NCBI GenBank assembly: GCA_021234155.1 | Contig: JAJEKV010000200.1 | Coordinates: 216,001 to 280,000, forward strand | Origin: Isoetes taiwanensis | Lineage: Eukaryota > Streptophyta > Lycopodiopsida > Isoetales > Isoetaceae | Reading direction: 5' to 3' | Length of the DNA: 64,000 nt | Part shown: positions 31,261-41,983 of the stretch, piece after piece | Numbering within the stretch: position 1 is the stretch's first letter | Layout: the number at the start of each line of letters is the position of its first letter | Position numbers and translations under genes: made by a program | Notes under the pieces: model-generated | The model's database searches: none | The model's input: only the letters and a program-made list of their open reading frames with translations | What the model was told of the DNA's origin: nothing

Positions 31261-32660
31261 ACCAATGCAAACAAATTACCAAATCTTCTGCCAAGAAATT
31301 TGATCTCATTATTCAAAAGCACTTTACATTGATACTTGTCAAAAACAACAGTGTAGTCCATGTCTACTAACTGTGCAACAGAAATTAAATTTCTGACTAG
31401 TGAAGGTACACACAAAACATCCTTCAAGTTTACTGCTCTCCCTTGAAGATCAAACAATTCTAACATTCCCGTGCATTGAACATCTTGCAATTTCCCATTT
31501 CCCAACTTGATATGCTTAATTCTTCCTTCTTTTTCCTCCTTGAATAATTTGGCTGAGCTGGTCACGGATTTTTCTGCTCCACTATCTAATATTAACATTT
31601 CATCATCATTGTTAGATTTTTCTTTTGAAACAACCAAAATGTCATAATTGCTTACCTCAGCATCTTCATCCTCTTCACTTGATTCTTCTTCAATGTCTTG
31701 CACCAAATTTACAGCAGACCTTTGTGTATCAGGATTTCTTCCTCGACCTCTAGAATAATTTCTTCCTCTACTTGGTCTGCCTCTATTTATTTTTCTGCTT
31801 GAGCACTTGTTTGCAAAGTGACCTCTTCCTCCACAGTTAAAGCACTCAACCTCTTTCAATTTAGGGCAATTTATTTTTAAATGCCCTTTGGCTTTGCAGT
31901 GAAAACAAGGACCTATTTCACTCTTATCTTTAGCACTTTTTCCTGAAAACTTTGCTTTGCCCTTACCTGCATACAACACTTCAACATTATCTTCAATATC
32001 ATCATCATATAATACCTTATTTTGTTCAAACTCTGTTCGGATCATTTCTTCTGCTGCCTCTCTGGTTTTGGCCACATTCCTAATAAGAGTTGACAACTGC
32101 TTGTTCCCCTCAACTGCTCTTGCCACATGCAATAATTTTTGCTGCTCAGTCAGCAACACCCCAGCACCTTCTAAGTCTGCCACAATGTTATCGAACTTAG
32201 AGAAAAACTTTGGTAAGTCATCACCTTCTTTTACTCTTAGCATCCTAAGTGCCTTATCGAGAACATCAATCTGAGATGATGTTTTTTCCTCATAGTTCTT
32301 GAGCAGGAACTTCCAAATATCATTAGGGGACTTTCCCCTTATCTTCAGCAAAATTGAAGCCCCAACTTTGCTGGTCAAAATACCATAAGCTTCACGAAGT
32401 TTAACAACTTCATCTTTACCACTTTTACTTGAGTCTACTTCACCAGACTCCCCAGAAGTTTCACCAGATTTTCCAGAGGTAGAACTTCTTCTTGCAGCCA
32501 CAGAGACTGCATCCCCACTTGAACTAGTTCCTTGAACTAATTCCCAGAGTCCTTCATTTTCTAGAACATTTTTGATTTGTTCCTTCCAAATCTGAAAGCC
32601 TGGTCCCCCTTCATACACTGCAATAGAGTTCAACAACCCTGCTCCAAACCTGCTTGACAT
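31236..32660 (-). CDS. Copia gag and protease (474 codons)
   Basis: Starts ATG at 32660, just after the primer binding site. N-terminal gag region: 'EGGPGFQIWKEQIKNVLENE', then a UBN2-type helical region ('EEKTSSQIDVLDKALRMLRV'). Two CCHC zinc knuckles: CFHCKAKGHLKINC and CFNCGGRGHFANKC. Basic Arg/Gly stretch 'RGRPSRGRNYSRGRGRN'. Protease active site 'LILDSGAEKSVTSS'. The frame runs past 'RRFGNLFALVC' and then ends about seven codons later because of a one-base shift, where the other frame continues 'CVNSVMIPDMDTWH'. Gag packages the RNA and the protease cuts the polyprotein. Confidence 0.92.
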   Translation of the reverse strand: MSSRFGAGLLNSIAVYEGGPGFQIWKEQIKNVLENEGLWELVQGTSSSGDAVSVAARRSSTSGKSGETSGESGEVDSSKSGKDEVVKLREAYGILTSKVGASILLKIRGKSPNDIWKFLLKNYEEKTSSQIDVLDKALRMLRVKEGDDLPKFFSKFDNIVADLEGAGVLLTEQQKLLHVARAVEGNKQLSTLIRNVAKTREAAEEMIRTEFEQNKVLYDDDIEDNVEVLYAGKGKAKFSGKSAKDKSEIGPCFHCKAKGHLKINCPKLKEVECFNCGGRGHFANKCSSRKINRGRPSRGRNYSRGRGRNPDTQRSAVNLVQDIEEESSEEDEDAEVSNYDILVVSKEKSNNDDEMLILDSGAEKSVTSSAKLFKEEKEGRIKHIKLGNGKLQDVQCTGMLELFDLQGRAVNLKDVLCVPSLVRNLISVAQLVDMDYTVVFDKYQCKVLLNNEIKFLGRRFGNLFALVCPVLILL

Positions 32661-32661
32661 G

Positions 32662-32673
32662 GCTCTGATACCA
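32662..32673 (-). promoter_or_regulatory. Copia primer binding site (initiator Met tRNA)
   Basis: TGGTATCAGAGC on the minus strand, one base inside the 5' LTR border. This is the standard plant Copia site complementary to the 3' end of initiator tRNA-Met. Confidence 0.92.
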
Positions 32674-32674
32674 C

Positions 32675-33291
32675 TGTTAGTATCAAGATTAATCCTATGA
32701 TTCTCAAATATAAGACAAAACTCTATTATGGATGTGTTTGGTTTAACTTTCCCTTGAACTATATTTCATCCATATAACATTAGCATTCGAAACCATTAAG
32801 GAAATCATAGGAAATCATTGTTCACAGTGCATTATACAAATCACTGTAGCAATGGGAAATCCTCGACAACTCAGGCATCGAATTCAACGACATTCGATCC
32901 ACTTCTGCACTCTGATGCTTCCGTTATCACTTCCCCCTGCATCTCCATCTATTTGTAATCACCAAGCTGCTGGATCCGATCGGCAAGCCATTGCATTCGG
33001 ATTTCTATATACGTCTTCCTTATCTGCACAATATCCCATATTTTCAATCACAATATATCCCACATGCATATCCAGCCTCGACCATTGGAAACACTATTCA
33101 TAATAATATTTGCATGATTGTAAGGTTACAATCATGCCCTAAACCATTAACCATTTCCCTTTTATGAATAGACCTAGGCTTGAGTTCTTCAAGAATACGT
33201 TTTCCCTGAGTGTTGCCTTCATATACAACTTGAGCTAAACTTCAACTGCATAACTTAGACTTGCACTAAAATAACATGACACCATTTAACA
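32675..33291 (-). repeat. Copia 5' LTR (617 bp)
   Basis: Pair of 27895-28501. Ten bases longer because of a tandem AGGAAATCAT near 32806. It should hold the element promoter; no TATA box could be fixed with confidence. Confidence 0.95.
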
Positions 33292-33449
33292 ATAATATGA
33301 AGCTTTAGTTTATAGATTATTAAAAGAAGGTATGGCTGATAACGGGTTATATGCAGTTACAGCAAAATCGAACTAATTAGCAAAATGGGTTGCTTGTGGA
33401 CAACCCGGATTGATCTGTGGCTGGCCGATTTCCATCTGAATTTAGTCAT

Positions 33450-34140
33450 CCCAGCCAAATAAAGCTAATTTCGACCTTTTCCCTTTAATTTTAATTCTAT
33501 TCCTAGTCATTGATAACATTAGATCAAGGAACCATTTTTGGTTCTGGTTTAGCGCAAGCAGCGGCCCAACGGACTGCCTTCCCATCAAAATGATCCCTAG
33601 AGGGATCCACAACATCCGAAAACAGAACCCTTAGTAATTTCGGCCCTTTGGGCTCCAAGAGAATCCATCAATTCGCGATTTGATGCTGTATTTCATAAAT
33701 GAAGATTTGCCAAGGCAAGCATTACAGTAGCTTCTAATTGATATTTTCTTTGATTTCCATCGTTATCCTGAGTCTAGAGCTCTAAATCATGAGCGAAATC
33801 AGGCTGCCAGATCAAAACTAAGCTAATACAGATCTTCAGAATCGGATTTTGCAGACTCATAAACTCTTAGAAGCGGACTGATTCTTTCCTTCTCTTCCAT
33901 AATTTGTAGCAGAAGAATTATTCCCTTCTAAAACACCAAACTATCTTACCTCTTGATCGCTTCTCTGAATCCCTGATCGTCCCTTCTATGATTTGTTGCC
34001 GCTCCTTTTCTTCCTCTCTTCCACGTTCTGTTCTTTATTCTAACTTCCTTTGAACTATTTCATTGCCACGTCATCCTTGTATCCAAGTCATCTCTTCTTA
34101 TTATTTAATATAGTATAAAGGTACAACTACAATACAAATC
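33450..34140 (-). repeat. Gypsy LTR, probable 5' LTR (or solo LTR)
   Basis: Same orientation as and collinear with 15190-15865, with small insertions such as 'ttggttctggt' near 33538 and 'ataatttgtagcagaag' near 33899. The minus-strand start is TGTGATGTGATTTG. No clear primer binding site follows at the inner end, which leaves the solo-LTR reading open. The 160 bp between it and Copia show no coding remnant. Confidence 0.65.
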
Positions 34141-34555
34141 ACATCACAATAATGGTATTTGGATTAATTTGCAAAAAGGTTTCTGAGCCATGAAGGTTGC
34201 GACATGTAGGTTGGTGAAAGAAATTTGGGAAAGTAACAGTATACAGACTGGAACAATATAATTAGGAGTTGTAACATATATATAACCAACAAACAAGAAG
34301 GCTGAAGTAGCAAAAACGGGCGAGGCAAAATATTCTCTTCAACATTTGTTACACTTGAAACTACTTCCTAGTGGGACAAGCTAAAGCCTTTGTATCTCCG
34401 TGGTTTATTGATGGGAACCCTTACAAGAACCCCATCTTAATTTGTTTCTAGATTAAGCTCCATTCTCTATTTGTTCTATATCATCTATAAAAGGCTGCTC
34501 CTCCTTCATGTAGTTTCCATGATTTTTTTTTTCCTGGAGCTATAGCTTCATATAG
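34141..34555. other. noncoding stretch
   Basis: AT-rich, with no domain, repeat or RNA gene recognised. Confidence 0.5.
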
Positions 34556-34693
34556 ACGTTAAAACACAATCTATCTATCTGTCTATCTTTAGGATGATGC
34601 CACATGCCCCCTGGGGGCCAATGGGCATGGACATCAAAAGCACCCCCACTTAAACTATTGAGCACTATTTCAACAAGCATATATGAAACGTTC

Positions 34694-36664
34694 TCTACAT
34701 TCTGGAGAAGGGTCTTGAGCAAGACTGCACAGCCCACAGGGAACATCACCTCGGTGCAATGTGTACAGTACTTGCAACAGCTTTACGACCCGCTCGGGGG
34801 CCGGACACCAGTTCCTCCACAGATAGGCATGGCGCTGGTCATCACAAAGGGGGATGTCATCATGGGCCTACAACGTCTAGCTAATGGGAAGGCAGCAGAT
34901 TTAGATGGCATGCAGGCGGAACTTCTGAAATGGGCTGGGCCTCCACTGGTGCCTGTCCTCACGGCATTGTTCAATAAAGCATTGCAAGAAGGCTTCCCTC
35001 CACAGTGGATCACCAGTAGAGTTGTGCCCATATACAAGGTAGGGGACCCTTAATGCCCGGCCAACTATCATACTATTATGGTCAGCTCTCTCTTTGCAAA
35101 ACTGTTGGCTGGCATCCTTGAGCAGCGGCTGACAATATGGGCAGAGGTTGCAGATGTGCGAGCTCTTACACAGGCAGGTTTCCGGCCCAGGCATTCCACC
35201 ATTGATCATATCTTCACTCTACGCACATTGATTGAGGATAGCAGGAATCGCCGGCAAAACCTGTACTGCTGTTTCGTGGATTTTGCAAAAGCTTTTGACA
35301 CAGTGCCCCGCGACAAGCTATGGGCACTGCGGTAGCTGGAGACCCCCCTTGACTTGCAGAATGCAGTATATAGGCTATACGAGGCATGCTCAGGTCGTAT
35401 CACATCGTCAGGACAACCGGTAATCATTAGTATTGGAGTGCGTCAGGGTTGCCCCCTCTCCCCCACACTTTTTGGCCTATACCTTGACCAGCTGGAAGAT
35501 TGGCTCTCTGAGCATGGAGGTGCAGGCGCCCATCTCATGCATCACACAATCCGGCAACTCATATATGCTGACGATGTCAACCTCCTGGCCTATACTCCAG
35601 AGGACATGCAAAGTCACCTGGACGCTCTTGACACTTTTTGTCGATTCACTAGCATGCGAGGTAACTTGGCCAAAACTAGGGTGCTCCTAGTTTCATCATC
35701 CCGTCAGCCAAGGCTTCCCTCATTCACTTCCCAGGGACAAGATGTAGAGGTGGCTCCGACCTACAAGTACTTGGGGATCGAGTTCCCAACTACCACCCAT
35801 TGGAATGCTGCCATCAGGTTGCGGGTCATGGCGGGTTGGAAAGCACTATATGCCATGCAGAACAATAGCCACAAGGCAGAGTTGTATGCCTGGGGCCACC
35901 GGTCACACTTGTTTCGGGCCTTGGTCGAGCCGGTCCTTTTGTATGGGGCAGAAGTGTGGGGTCCGGTGATATCCCTCAACACCTGGAATGACCTCGAGCA
36001 GGTGCAGAAGGCCTTCTTGGCACGAGCCCTTGGGGTGAAGTCCACAGTTCCATACCAGATCCTACTCCAGGACACAGGTTTTCTACCCCTTCAACGGGAT
36101 GTATTGGAATGCCATATCATTTACTTCCAGAAGGTGGTCGCTATGGCTGATACACATTTGCCCAACCTTGCTTTGGCCATGGCGATGGATCCCCAACGCT
36201 TGAAATCCTGCTGGAAGGACAAGCAAGCTCAGTGGTTCTCACGCTGGGGTGTACAGGCAAACAGATGCGTACATGTAAGGACAAAGAAAGATCACAAAGA
36301 ACTTAAGTTGTACCTCGATGCTACTTTTCTTCGCAAGCTCTGGGATGCAGATGCTCTGACGCACGTTAAGCTGGCACACTATCAGCAGCAAGTCAATCCT
36401 AGGCTCACGAGAGGCCCACACCAGTACTTGTATACCCAGCTGCATGAAGAAGCACAGACTTATAGCTTCCATTCGCACGGGTGCACATCGCCTCTGCATT
36501 GAGACAGGACGTTGGGCTCGGGAAGCACGAGAGCAAAGGCTTTGCCAGTGTTGCCACCAGGGCGCCAATGAGGCTGAATGTCATGCCCTCCAGATCTGCC
36601 AAGCGTTTGCCCATATCCGAAAGCGATATGTTCGATTACTAGTGCCTGGCCAGCCGTTGCATTA
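34694..36664 (+). pseudogene. LINE-D reverse transcriptase and Cys/His end
   Basis: RT reads 'QRLANGKAADLDGMQAELLK', a stop at about 35051 inside GDP*CPANY, 'AKLLAGILEQRLTIWAEVAD', 'CCFVDFAKAFDTVPRDKLWA', a stop at about 35333, then a long open frame 35354-36502 with 'GVRQGCPLSPTLFGLYLDQL', 'LIYADDVNLLAYT', 'VLLYGAEVWGPV'. A frameshift near 36450 moves to 'IASIRTGAHRLCIETGRWAR', 'CQCCHQGANEAECHALQICQ' (zinc motif). Few lesions: two stops and one or two shifts. It is the best reference copy for the LINE-A family here. Confidence 0.92.
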
Positions 36665-36962
36665 GTTATTGACTATGGCATCAATGGGTTTGTTGGGGTC
36701 ATACCTCCAGGAGGTTATAGATGCATGGACTCAGTTGTGTCCTCCGGGATGGTATTGAACTGTCCTATACAATTGTACAGCGTGCCAACATACTTATTAC
36801 TGCTAAGATTTTTCCCTCGAAAACCCTTCGGGGCGGGGGTTTTTTAATCCTGTTAGTAATACGCTTGCTGCTCATTTTTGTTTGGGTCCCATAGGCCAAT
36901 CGGTCTCCGTGGATGCTAAAAAAATCTATTCTATTCTATTCTATTCTATTCTATTCTATTCT
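34694..36962 (+). mobile_element. LINE-D, 5'-truncated non-L1 LINE
   Basis: Left border: 'cgttctct' (flank) then element. Right border: TTCTA repeats then 'aaaatgacag' (flank). The paralogous site near 40050 reads 'cgttctctaaaatgacag' without the element, so the borders are near exact. No long target duplication. The element starts inside ORF2 just before the RT. It carries the CCCTCG/CGGGGG hairpin (36814-36839), the 3' stem-loop AGGCC-AATC-GGTCT (36893-36906), CCGTGGATGCTAAAA and a TTCTA tail (36922-36962). Confidence 0.92.
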
Positions 36963-37063
36963 AAAATGACAGATGTTACATCTTTATGTCTGGGCACATG
37001 GGTGCTAAGATGTCTTCTTTCAAACTGCTAATGTGCATCTAAAGACAACAAATTCCAGCAACT

Positions 37064-37294
37064 ATGTCTGACATAAAATGTGCATATGCCCCTTCTTGTA
37101 CTCTTGAGATAAATCCACTTGAAAACTATAGGCAATTGGTTATGGACCATAATAATATTATCCCATATCTCATGTACCTTTTGGAGGAGGGGGCAATTAG
37201 AGTTATGGACCTAGATGAGGCGATATTAATATATTTGAACATCGTCGATATATTTCGTATAAGAAAGGTAGTAATGTTAGAAATACTACTATAG
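37064..37294 (+). pseudogene. unrecognised short coding remnant, ARM-repeat-like
   Basis: Reads 'EINPLENYRQLVMDHNNIIP' then YLMYLLEEGAIRV. The other duplicate (40157-40275) keeps the same start and residues up to LLEEG. The pattern 'IIPxLxxLLEEG' resembles an armadillo-type repeat, but this is weak. No longer frame, promoter or splice site supports an active gene. Confidence 0.25.
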
Positions 37295-37329
37295 TGGAGG
37301 CCTTGTATAAGAATAATAAAGCGTGCCTT

Positions 37330-38262
37330 CAAGTTGGGAATATTAAGTGATATACGCCAAAATGGCAATAATAAAGCAAGGTAATTTTGCATGATGGGTT
37401 TTTCACATGGAAACACCAGCTCCTAACAATTGAGAATCTGGACAGTAATAAAGTGAAGCAAAGATCTATGACATGGCCACCTGCAATCACAAATAAACAC
37501 TTTCTCCCATGAGAATCGAAGAGCATATCTATAACCACCTAGCATCAATTGCTTTATAAATAACAACGAAGCAAAGGAACGACATTAATATTAGATTAAT
37601 CAGGTTGAAAAAACATGAAATGCAAAACCTCAGGCTTCCATCAACAACGATACACCATTCCTTGTCATTGCCACATCAGAAGCTTGTACAGAAGCTACTA
37701 TGGAAACGAATAATGCACAGGATGGCAATCTAAAACTGCTCTCACTCACTAGTTCATGGACCACATGAGAATATCTACTATTACATTTTCCCATGAAAAG
37801 GCGTAGGGCAGTTGCATATATCCCTATAGGCATATATGTGTACAATTACTCCTAATCAATCATTTCATGTTACTTTTGTAGACATCTACATTGGTGGCGC
37901 TAGCATCTTATATCATAGAGATTCTTGACCAACAACACGAGCTACGTCCACTGAAAAAATTGGCATATTTATATTCATTAGTAGGCCTATTACTGTAAAG
38001 GTTTTCCTTCGAAACTGTTGTTACGTTGCCTTGTGCAAGTGAACTCACTAGAGATGCCATGCAACTAAAATATATTCAACAAGGTGAGTTCCAATTTCAA
38101 GCACTTCACAAGTTACTAAAATGTGGGGCGCAATGTGAGTATGAGAAAAAACACAGTCTATAGACCTAATAAAAAGGGCCAAATATTGTATTGCATTAAA
38201 GCACATAATCTTCTGGGATGAGTAATTGTGGAGAAAAAAAGGAAAATTTCAAAATATTGAAA
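37330..38262. other. noncoding part of duplication copy 1
   Basis: Collinear with 41080-41980. No gene of its own recognised. Confidence 0.6.
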
Positions 38263-38264
38263 TT

Positions 38265-38470
38265 CTAGGCTAGCAGATTCCATGAGGAAGGGAATCTATT
38301 TGAAGCAGATAACAAATCAGCGTGCTCATGCACAACAATATGAGGAAAAGAAATGAGAACATACAGGCTCTTCACTTCTGACTCCATGGAAGACCTACTA
38401 CGACTGGATTTGGATTCCCCTGTCATTAAAAAACTCCCATGCTGCACATGAATAGGGCATTGGGTTTTAA
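38265..38470 (-). pseudogene. R2R3-MYB last-exon fragment
   Basis: '[20 protein letters not shown]' then SMESEVKSLYVLISFP matches the C-terminal part of the MYB protein at 41984-42810. Homology stops at about 38470 and the DNA-binding exons are absent. A shift near the end changes the terminal residues. It marks the end of duplication copy 1. Confidence 0.8.
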
Positions 38471-39133
38471 CCGCTAAGAAAGTTGACACTCGAGTTGTTT
38501 GAACTCCAAGATTGGGGTCAATGAAAATCAAGGTCTAAGAGATTGGGTCGCACATTTCTAGAACGAAATATGCTTTTTGTGGTCAACACCTATATGATGT
38601 GACCATATGGTTGGTGTAGAAGCCCTTAATTGAGATAAAAAGTTAGTTGTCTATGCATTATGCTATCAAAGTTGTTCACGCCATATAATACATACTCAAA
38701 GTTGTTCCTTCTACTTGTTGAGAAACCTTCTCAAGTTCACTTCCAATGACAGTAATGTATACGAGCAACCATATGCATATAGGAGGTTTCCTATACAATG
38801 CACTTGTTTGAAGTACCATAAATTATACTCAACTATTCAGGAGTAAGACATACTAGAGATCTAAATCCATTGCAGAAAATTCAATAATCGCCACATCACA
38901 TATATCCGAGCATCAAACAATCAAATGCAAGTTGAATAACAATCATGGATGTACAAATTTATAACCAAGCTTTTGATTTAGATGGCAGAGGGAAATATGT
39001 CAAGATGGAAGTCCAAAAGGCGCCTCCAAAATGATCAAAATAAGATGTTACTTACCAAATAGCAAAAGGACTTATGTTGAAATTACTACTCATGCATATA
39101 ATTTCAACAAATGTTCATTTTACATTTTACAAG

Positions 39134-39265
39134 TGCCCTTGTGGGTGCTTACGCCATGTAAGGGCTTCAATGCACGGCTTGGCAGTGGACTCATCGCCTC
39201 TGCGGCCTGCCCACCACCACGCCTTGCACCTCACCCTTACAGGAGCACAAAAGCCCACAAGGGCA
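39134..39265. repeat. 132-bp imperfect foldback (MITE-like)
   Basis: TGCCCTTGTGGG (39134-39145) pairs with CCCACAAGGGCA (39254-39265). Pairing continues inward through TGTAAGGG/CCCTTACA and GCAC-GGC/GCC-TTGC with bulges. The centre is GC-rich. No clear target duplication. Confidence 0.6.
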
Positions 39266-39679
39266 TTTTATATAGTACATAAGAAAGTAAGCAATGTCAT
39301 CATTACTTAATGCTTCTTTCTCAAGGTCATGGGTTCAACGCTTCGTTATGAAAGTGGCATGCATCATTATAAAGTTGATGACGGAAGGACCCACTTCAGC
39401 CATATACAGTGATGGGGGGCAGGACCCATCTGAATGTATTGTGTTGTAAATTGTCCCATAAGCTACATATTCTAAGCGAGGTAAACCCTAGGCTACCACA
39501 GTCGTCGGATTCGTCGATCCTACGACCCAGATAGTATGTTGGGGCCTTTGGGCACCTCTCATTTCGCTTATAGACATTTATGATTGGAGGCGCCTATGAT
39601 TTTGAAATATGAAATACGATTTTGCCTAAGGTTTTGAGGGAATATCAAACCTCTATACGGCTTTGCCTAAGATTTTAGA

Positions 39680-39745
39680 ATATGAAATACGGGGGCTCGA
39701 ACCTCCACCAAAATAACTCAATGTCCTAATAAAATTACTTTAACC
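39680..39745 (-). tRNA. tRNA-like/SINE-like relic with B box
   Basis: The minus strand has 'GGTACGTTGGTTAAAGTAAT' (A-box-like) and, about 35 bases later, GGAGGTTCGAGCCCCCG, whose GGTTCGAGCCC fits the pol III B box. No full cloverleaf. Confidence 0.35.
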
Positions 39746-40274
39746 AACGTACCTAGTGAGCTAATGTCATTATTTTTTATCTTGAATCTATGTTTTTCAT
39801 ATTAACAACCCATTCAATTGTTTTTGGGATATACGGTCTATGGTTTCGAGAATTGTTATTCTTACATCCATATCAAATCCCCCTGGAACCCCCTGTTACT
39901 TTACTACATATGGATGTTAAAACACAATCTATCTATCTGCTTATCTTTAGGATAATGCCACATGCCCCCTGGGGGCCAATGGGCATGGACATCAAAAGCA
40001 TCCCCACCTAACCCATTGAGCACTATTTTAACAAGCATATATGCATCGTTCTCTAAAATGACAGATGTTACATCTCTAAGTCTGGGCACATGGGTGCTAT
40101 GATGTCTTCTTTCAAACTGCTAATGCGCATCCAAAGAACAACAAATTCTAGCAATTATGTCTGACATAAAATGGACATGTGCCTCTGCTTCTACTCGTGA
40201 AATAAATCCACTTGAGAACTATAGGCAATTGGTTATAGACCATAATAACATTATCCCATATCTCATGCACCTTT

Positions 40275-40935
40275 TGGAGGAAGGAAGGAAGGAAAAAATT
40301 TTAACGTCCACGGAACCCAATCGGGTTATGGGACCAAGTACATAAGGGACCGAAGTCCTGGACCGAAGTCCAAACAAGAACATGGGCCGAAGCCCTTAAA
40401 CCAAAGCATAACGTGAGCTAGAACACAACCATCATGACCCGGATTAAAAACCACCTGGGAAAAAACCGTTGCCAGGATGACTATGGCTGCTCACCGATCC
40501 AAAAATCCATGCTGTTGCACAAGCAACAAGCATACCTTCATACCTCCAGCAGGCAAAGCTTCACCAAGCAACTCCGAACCGTAACCTCTTCACAACTGGG
40601 TGCTGGAAAACAGACGCCCCCAACGCCAATCGCCCAGACACGCAGGGAAGGCGGCGCTCAGAAAAACCGCTCAGGGAAATCGCCCATCGGAGGTGCCTCC
40701 TCACCCATCCACCAGCCCCGCGCCAAGGCGCCAGCACCCCCAGGTATGCGCGCAGGCGGACATCCACTCAGGCACACACAGGGGCGTCATCCTTCACTGC
40801 CGCTGCTCCAACGCCATCCATCATTGCATCCGCTCGGGCAGGCCTCAGGCAGCGCCTCAGGCAGGCGCCAGGCGCCAGGCGCCAGGCGCAGGGAGTGGTC
40901 CTGCGGAGGGCAAGAGGCACAAAAAGAAGCTACCA
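40275..40935 (-). mobile_element. GC-rich non-autonomous element with LINE-type 3' end
   Basis: Copy 1 of the duplication lacks it. On the minus strand the 3' end reads AACCC-GATT-GGGTT stem-loop (plus 40314-40327), CCGTGGACGTTAAAA and GGAA/TTCC repeats, the same layout as the LINEs. Just upstream lie three perfect hairpins with TTCG loops: 40347-40358, 40360-40371 and 40384-40395 (GGAC or GGGC stems). The rest (40600-40910) is unusually GC-rich and holds four CAGGCGC units near 40860-40890. No RT or endonuclease. It may be a SINE-like parasite of the LINE or a 5' fragment joined to a LINE end. Confidence 0.7.
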
Positions 40936-41109
40936 AATCAAGTTATGGATTTAGATGAGGTGATATTAGTATATTACAACACCGTTCAATATATTTTGTA
41001 TAAGAAAGGTAATAATGTTAGAAATACTACTATAGTGGAGGCCTTGTATAAGAATAAGCGTGGCTTCAAGTTGGGAATATTAAGTGAGGCAGCAAGGTGG
41101 TTTTCCACA

Positions 41110-41983
41110 TCCAAATCCTAGTAATTGAGAATATGGACCTGCAATCACAAATAAACACTTTCTCCCATGAAAATCGAAGAGCATATCTATAACTACCTAG
41201 CATCAACTCTTAAGTGGTTGTTTTATAAATAACAACGGAGAAAAGGAACGACATTAATGCTAGATTAATCAGTTGAAAAGACATGAAGTGCAAAACCTCA
41301 GGCTCCCATCAACAACGATATACCATTCCTTGTCATTGCCAAATCAGAAGCTTGTACATAAACTACTATGGAAACATATAATGCATGGATGGCAATTTAA
41401 AACCTGCAAAACTTGGAGCACTATCATCTCCAAACAAGGAATATTTTTCAGGATATTTCCTCCCTCCCTCTCTCACTCATTAGTTTGTGGTCTGCATGAG
41501 AATACCTACTATCACATTTGCCCATGAAGAGGCGTAGGGCAATTGCATATATTCCTATAGGCGCATATGTGTACAATTACTCTTAATCAACCATTTCATG
41601 TTTCTTTTGCAGGCATTGGTGGCACTAGCATCTTATATTATAGAGGTTCTTAACCAACAACACGAGCTGTCCACTGAGGAAATTGGCATCTTTATATTCA
41701 TTAGTATGGCATCTTTATATTCATTAGTAGGCATATTACTGTAAAGGTTTTTGCTCAAAAATATTGTACTGTTGCTTTGTGGAAGTCAACTCACTAGAGA
41801 TGGCATGCAATGAAAATATATTCAACAAGGTGAGCCAATTTTTCAAGCACTTGACAAGTCAGTAAAATGTGAACCTAATAGAAAGGGCCAAATATTGTAT
41901 TGCCATTAAAGCAGATACTAATCTTCTGGGATGAGTAATTGTGGGAAAAAAAAAGGAAAAATCCAACATAGTGAAATTCTAGG
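41110..41983. other. noncoding 3' flank of the MYB gene
   Basis: Collinear with copy 1 and, from about 41983 down to about 41790, also similar to the flank of the second MYB gene at 62957-63510. No separate gene recognised. Confidence 0.6.

Larger units (their letters stand above)
27895..33291 (-). mobile_element. Ty1/Copia retrotransposon, young and nearly complete
   Basis: Two LTRs start TGTTAGTATC and end ATTTAACA on the plus strand. Flanks share the 5-bp duplication ATAAT. LTRs differ by about two substitutions and one 10-bp duplication (AGGAAATCAT, only in the right LTR), so the insertion is recent. On the minus strand the order is LTR, PBS, gag-protease, integrase, RT, RNase H, PPT, LTR, the Copia order. 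Two frame breaks near 31250 and 31100 probably make this copy non-autonomous. Confidence 0.95.
15190..34140 (-). mobile_element. Ty3/Gypsy (chromodomain-type) element with nested insertions
   Basis: Reading on the minus strand: probable 5' LTR (34140-33450), a short leader with little or no gag, Copia inserted at 33291-27895, RT from about 27260 to 26186, LINE-A inserted at 26182-18250, RNase H and integrase 18246-16681, organellar DNA block 16680-16136, C-terminal tail 16135-16030, 3' LTR 15865-15190. Removing insertions leaves about 5.6 kb, near a normal Gypsy length, but gag and protease are mostly missing. The frame runs across the LINE-A insertion point ('SNIAF' before, 'STFGAGQWNEKCEKAF' after). 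No target-site duplication could be matched at the outer ends, so the right LTR could be a separate solo copy. Confidence 0.7.
34556..38470. repeat. segmental duplication, copy 1 (carries LINE-D)
   Basis: 34556-34693 plus 36963-38470 matches 39906-40275 plus 40935-42185 in order and orientation, about 85-90% identical by eye. Shared landmarks: 'gccacatgccccctgggggc', 'cagatgttacatct', 'aaactataggcaattggtta', 'gtggaggccttgtataagaa', 'caacaacacgagct' and the last MYB exon. It ends inside the MYB exon at about 38470. Both copies begin with 'gttaaaacacaatctatcta', a LINE-like tail. Confidence 0.85.
38540..39905. other. noncoding stretch with a foldback
   Basis: Apart from the hairpin at 39134-39265 and the tRNA-like relic at 39680-39745, nothing is recognised. 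'tttgcctaag' and 'gaatatgaaatacg'-like phrases recur at about 39600-39690. Confidence 0.5.

Noticed and set aside
15190..34140. A 5-bp target duplication for the Gypsy element
   Set aside because: Flanks next to the two LTRs do not match, and the inner LTR border is uncertain.
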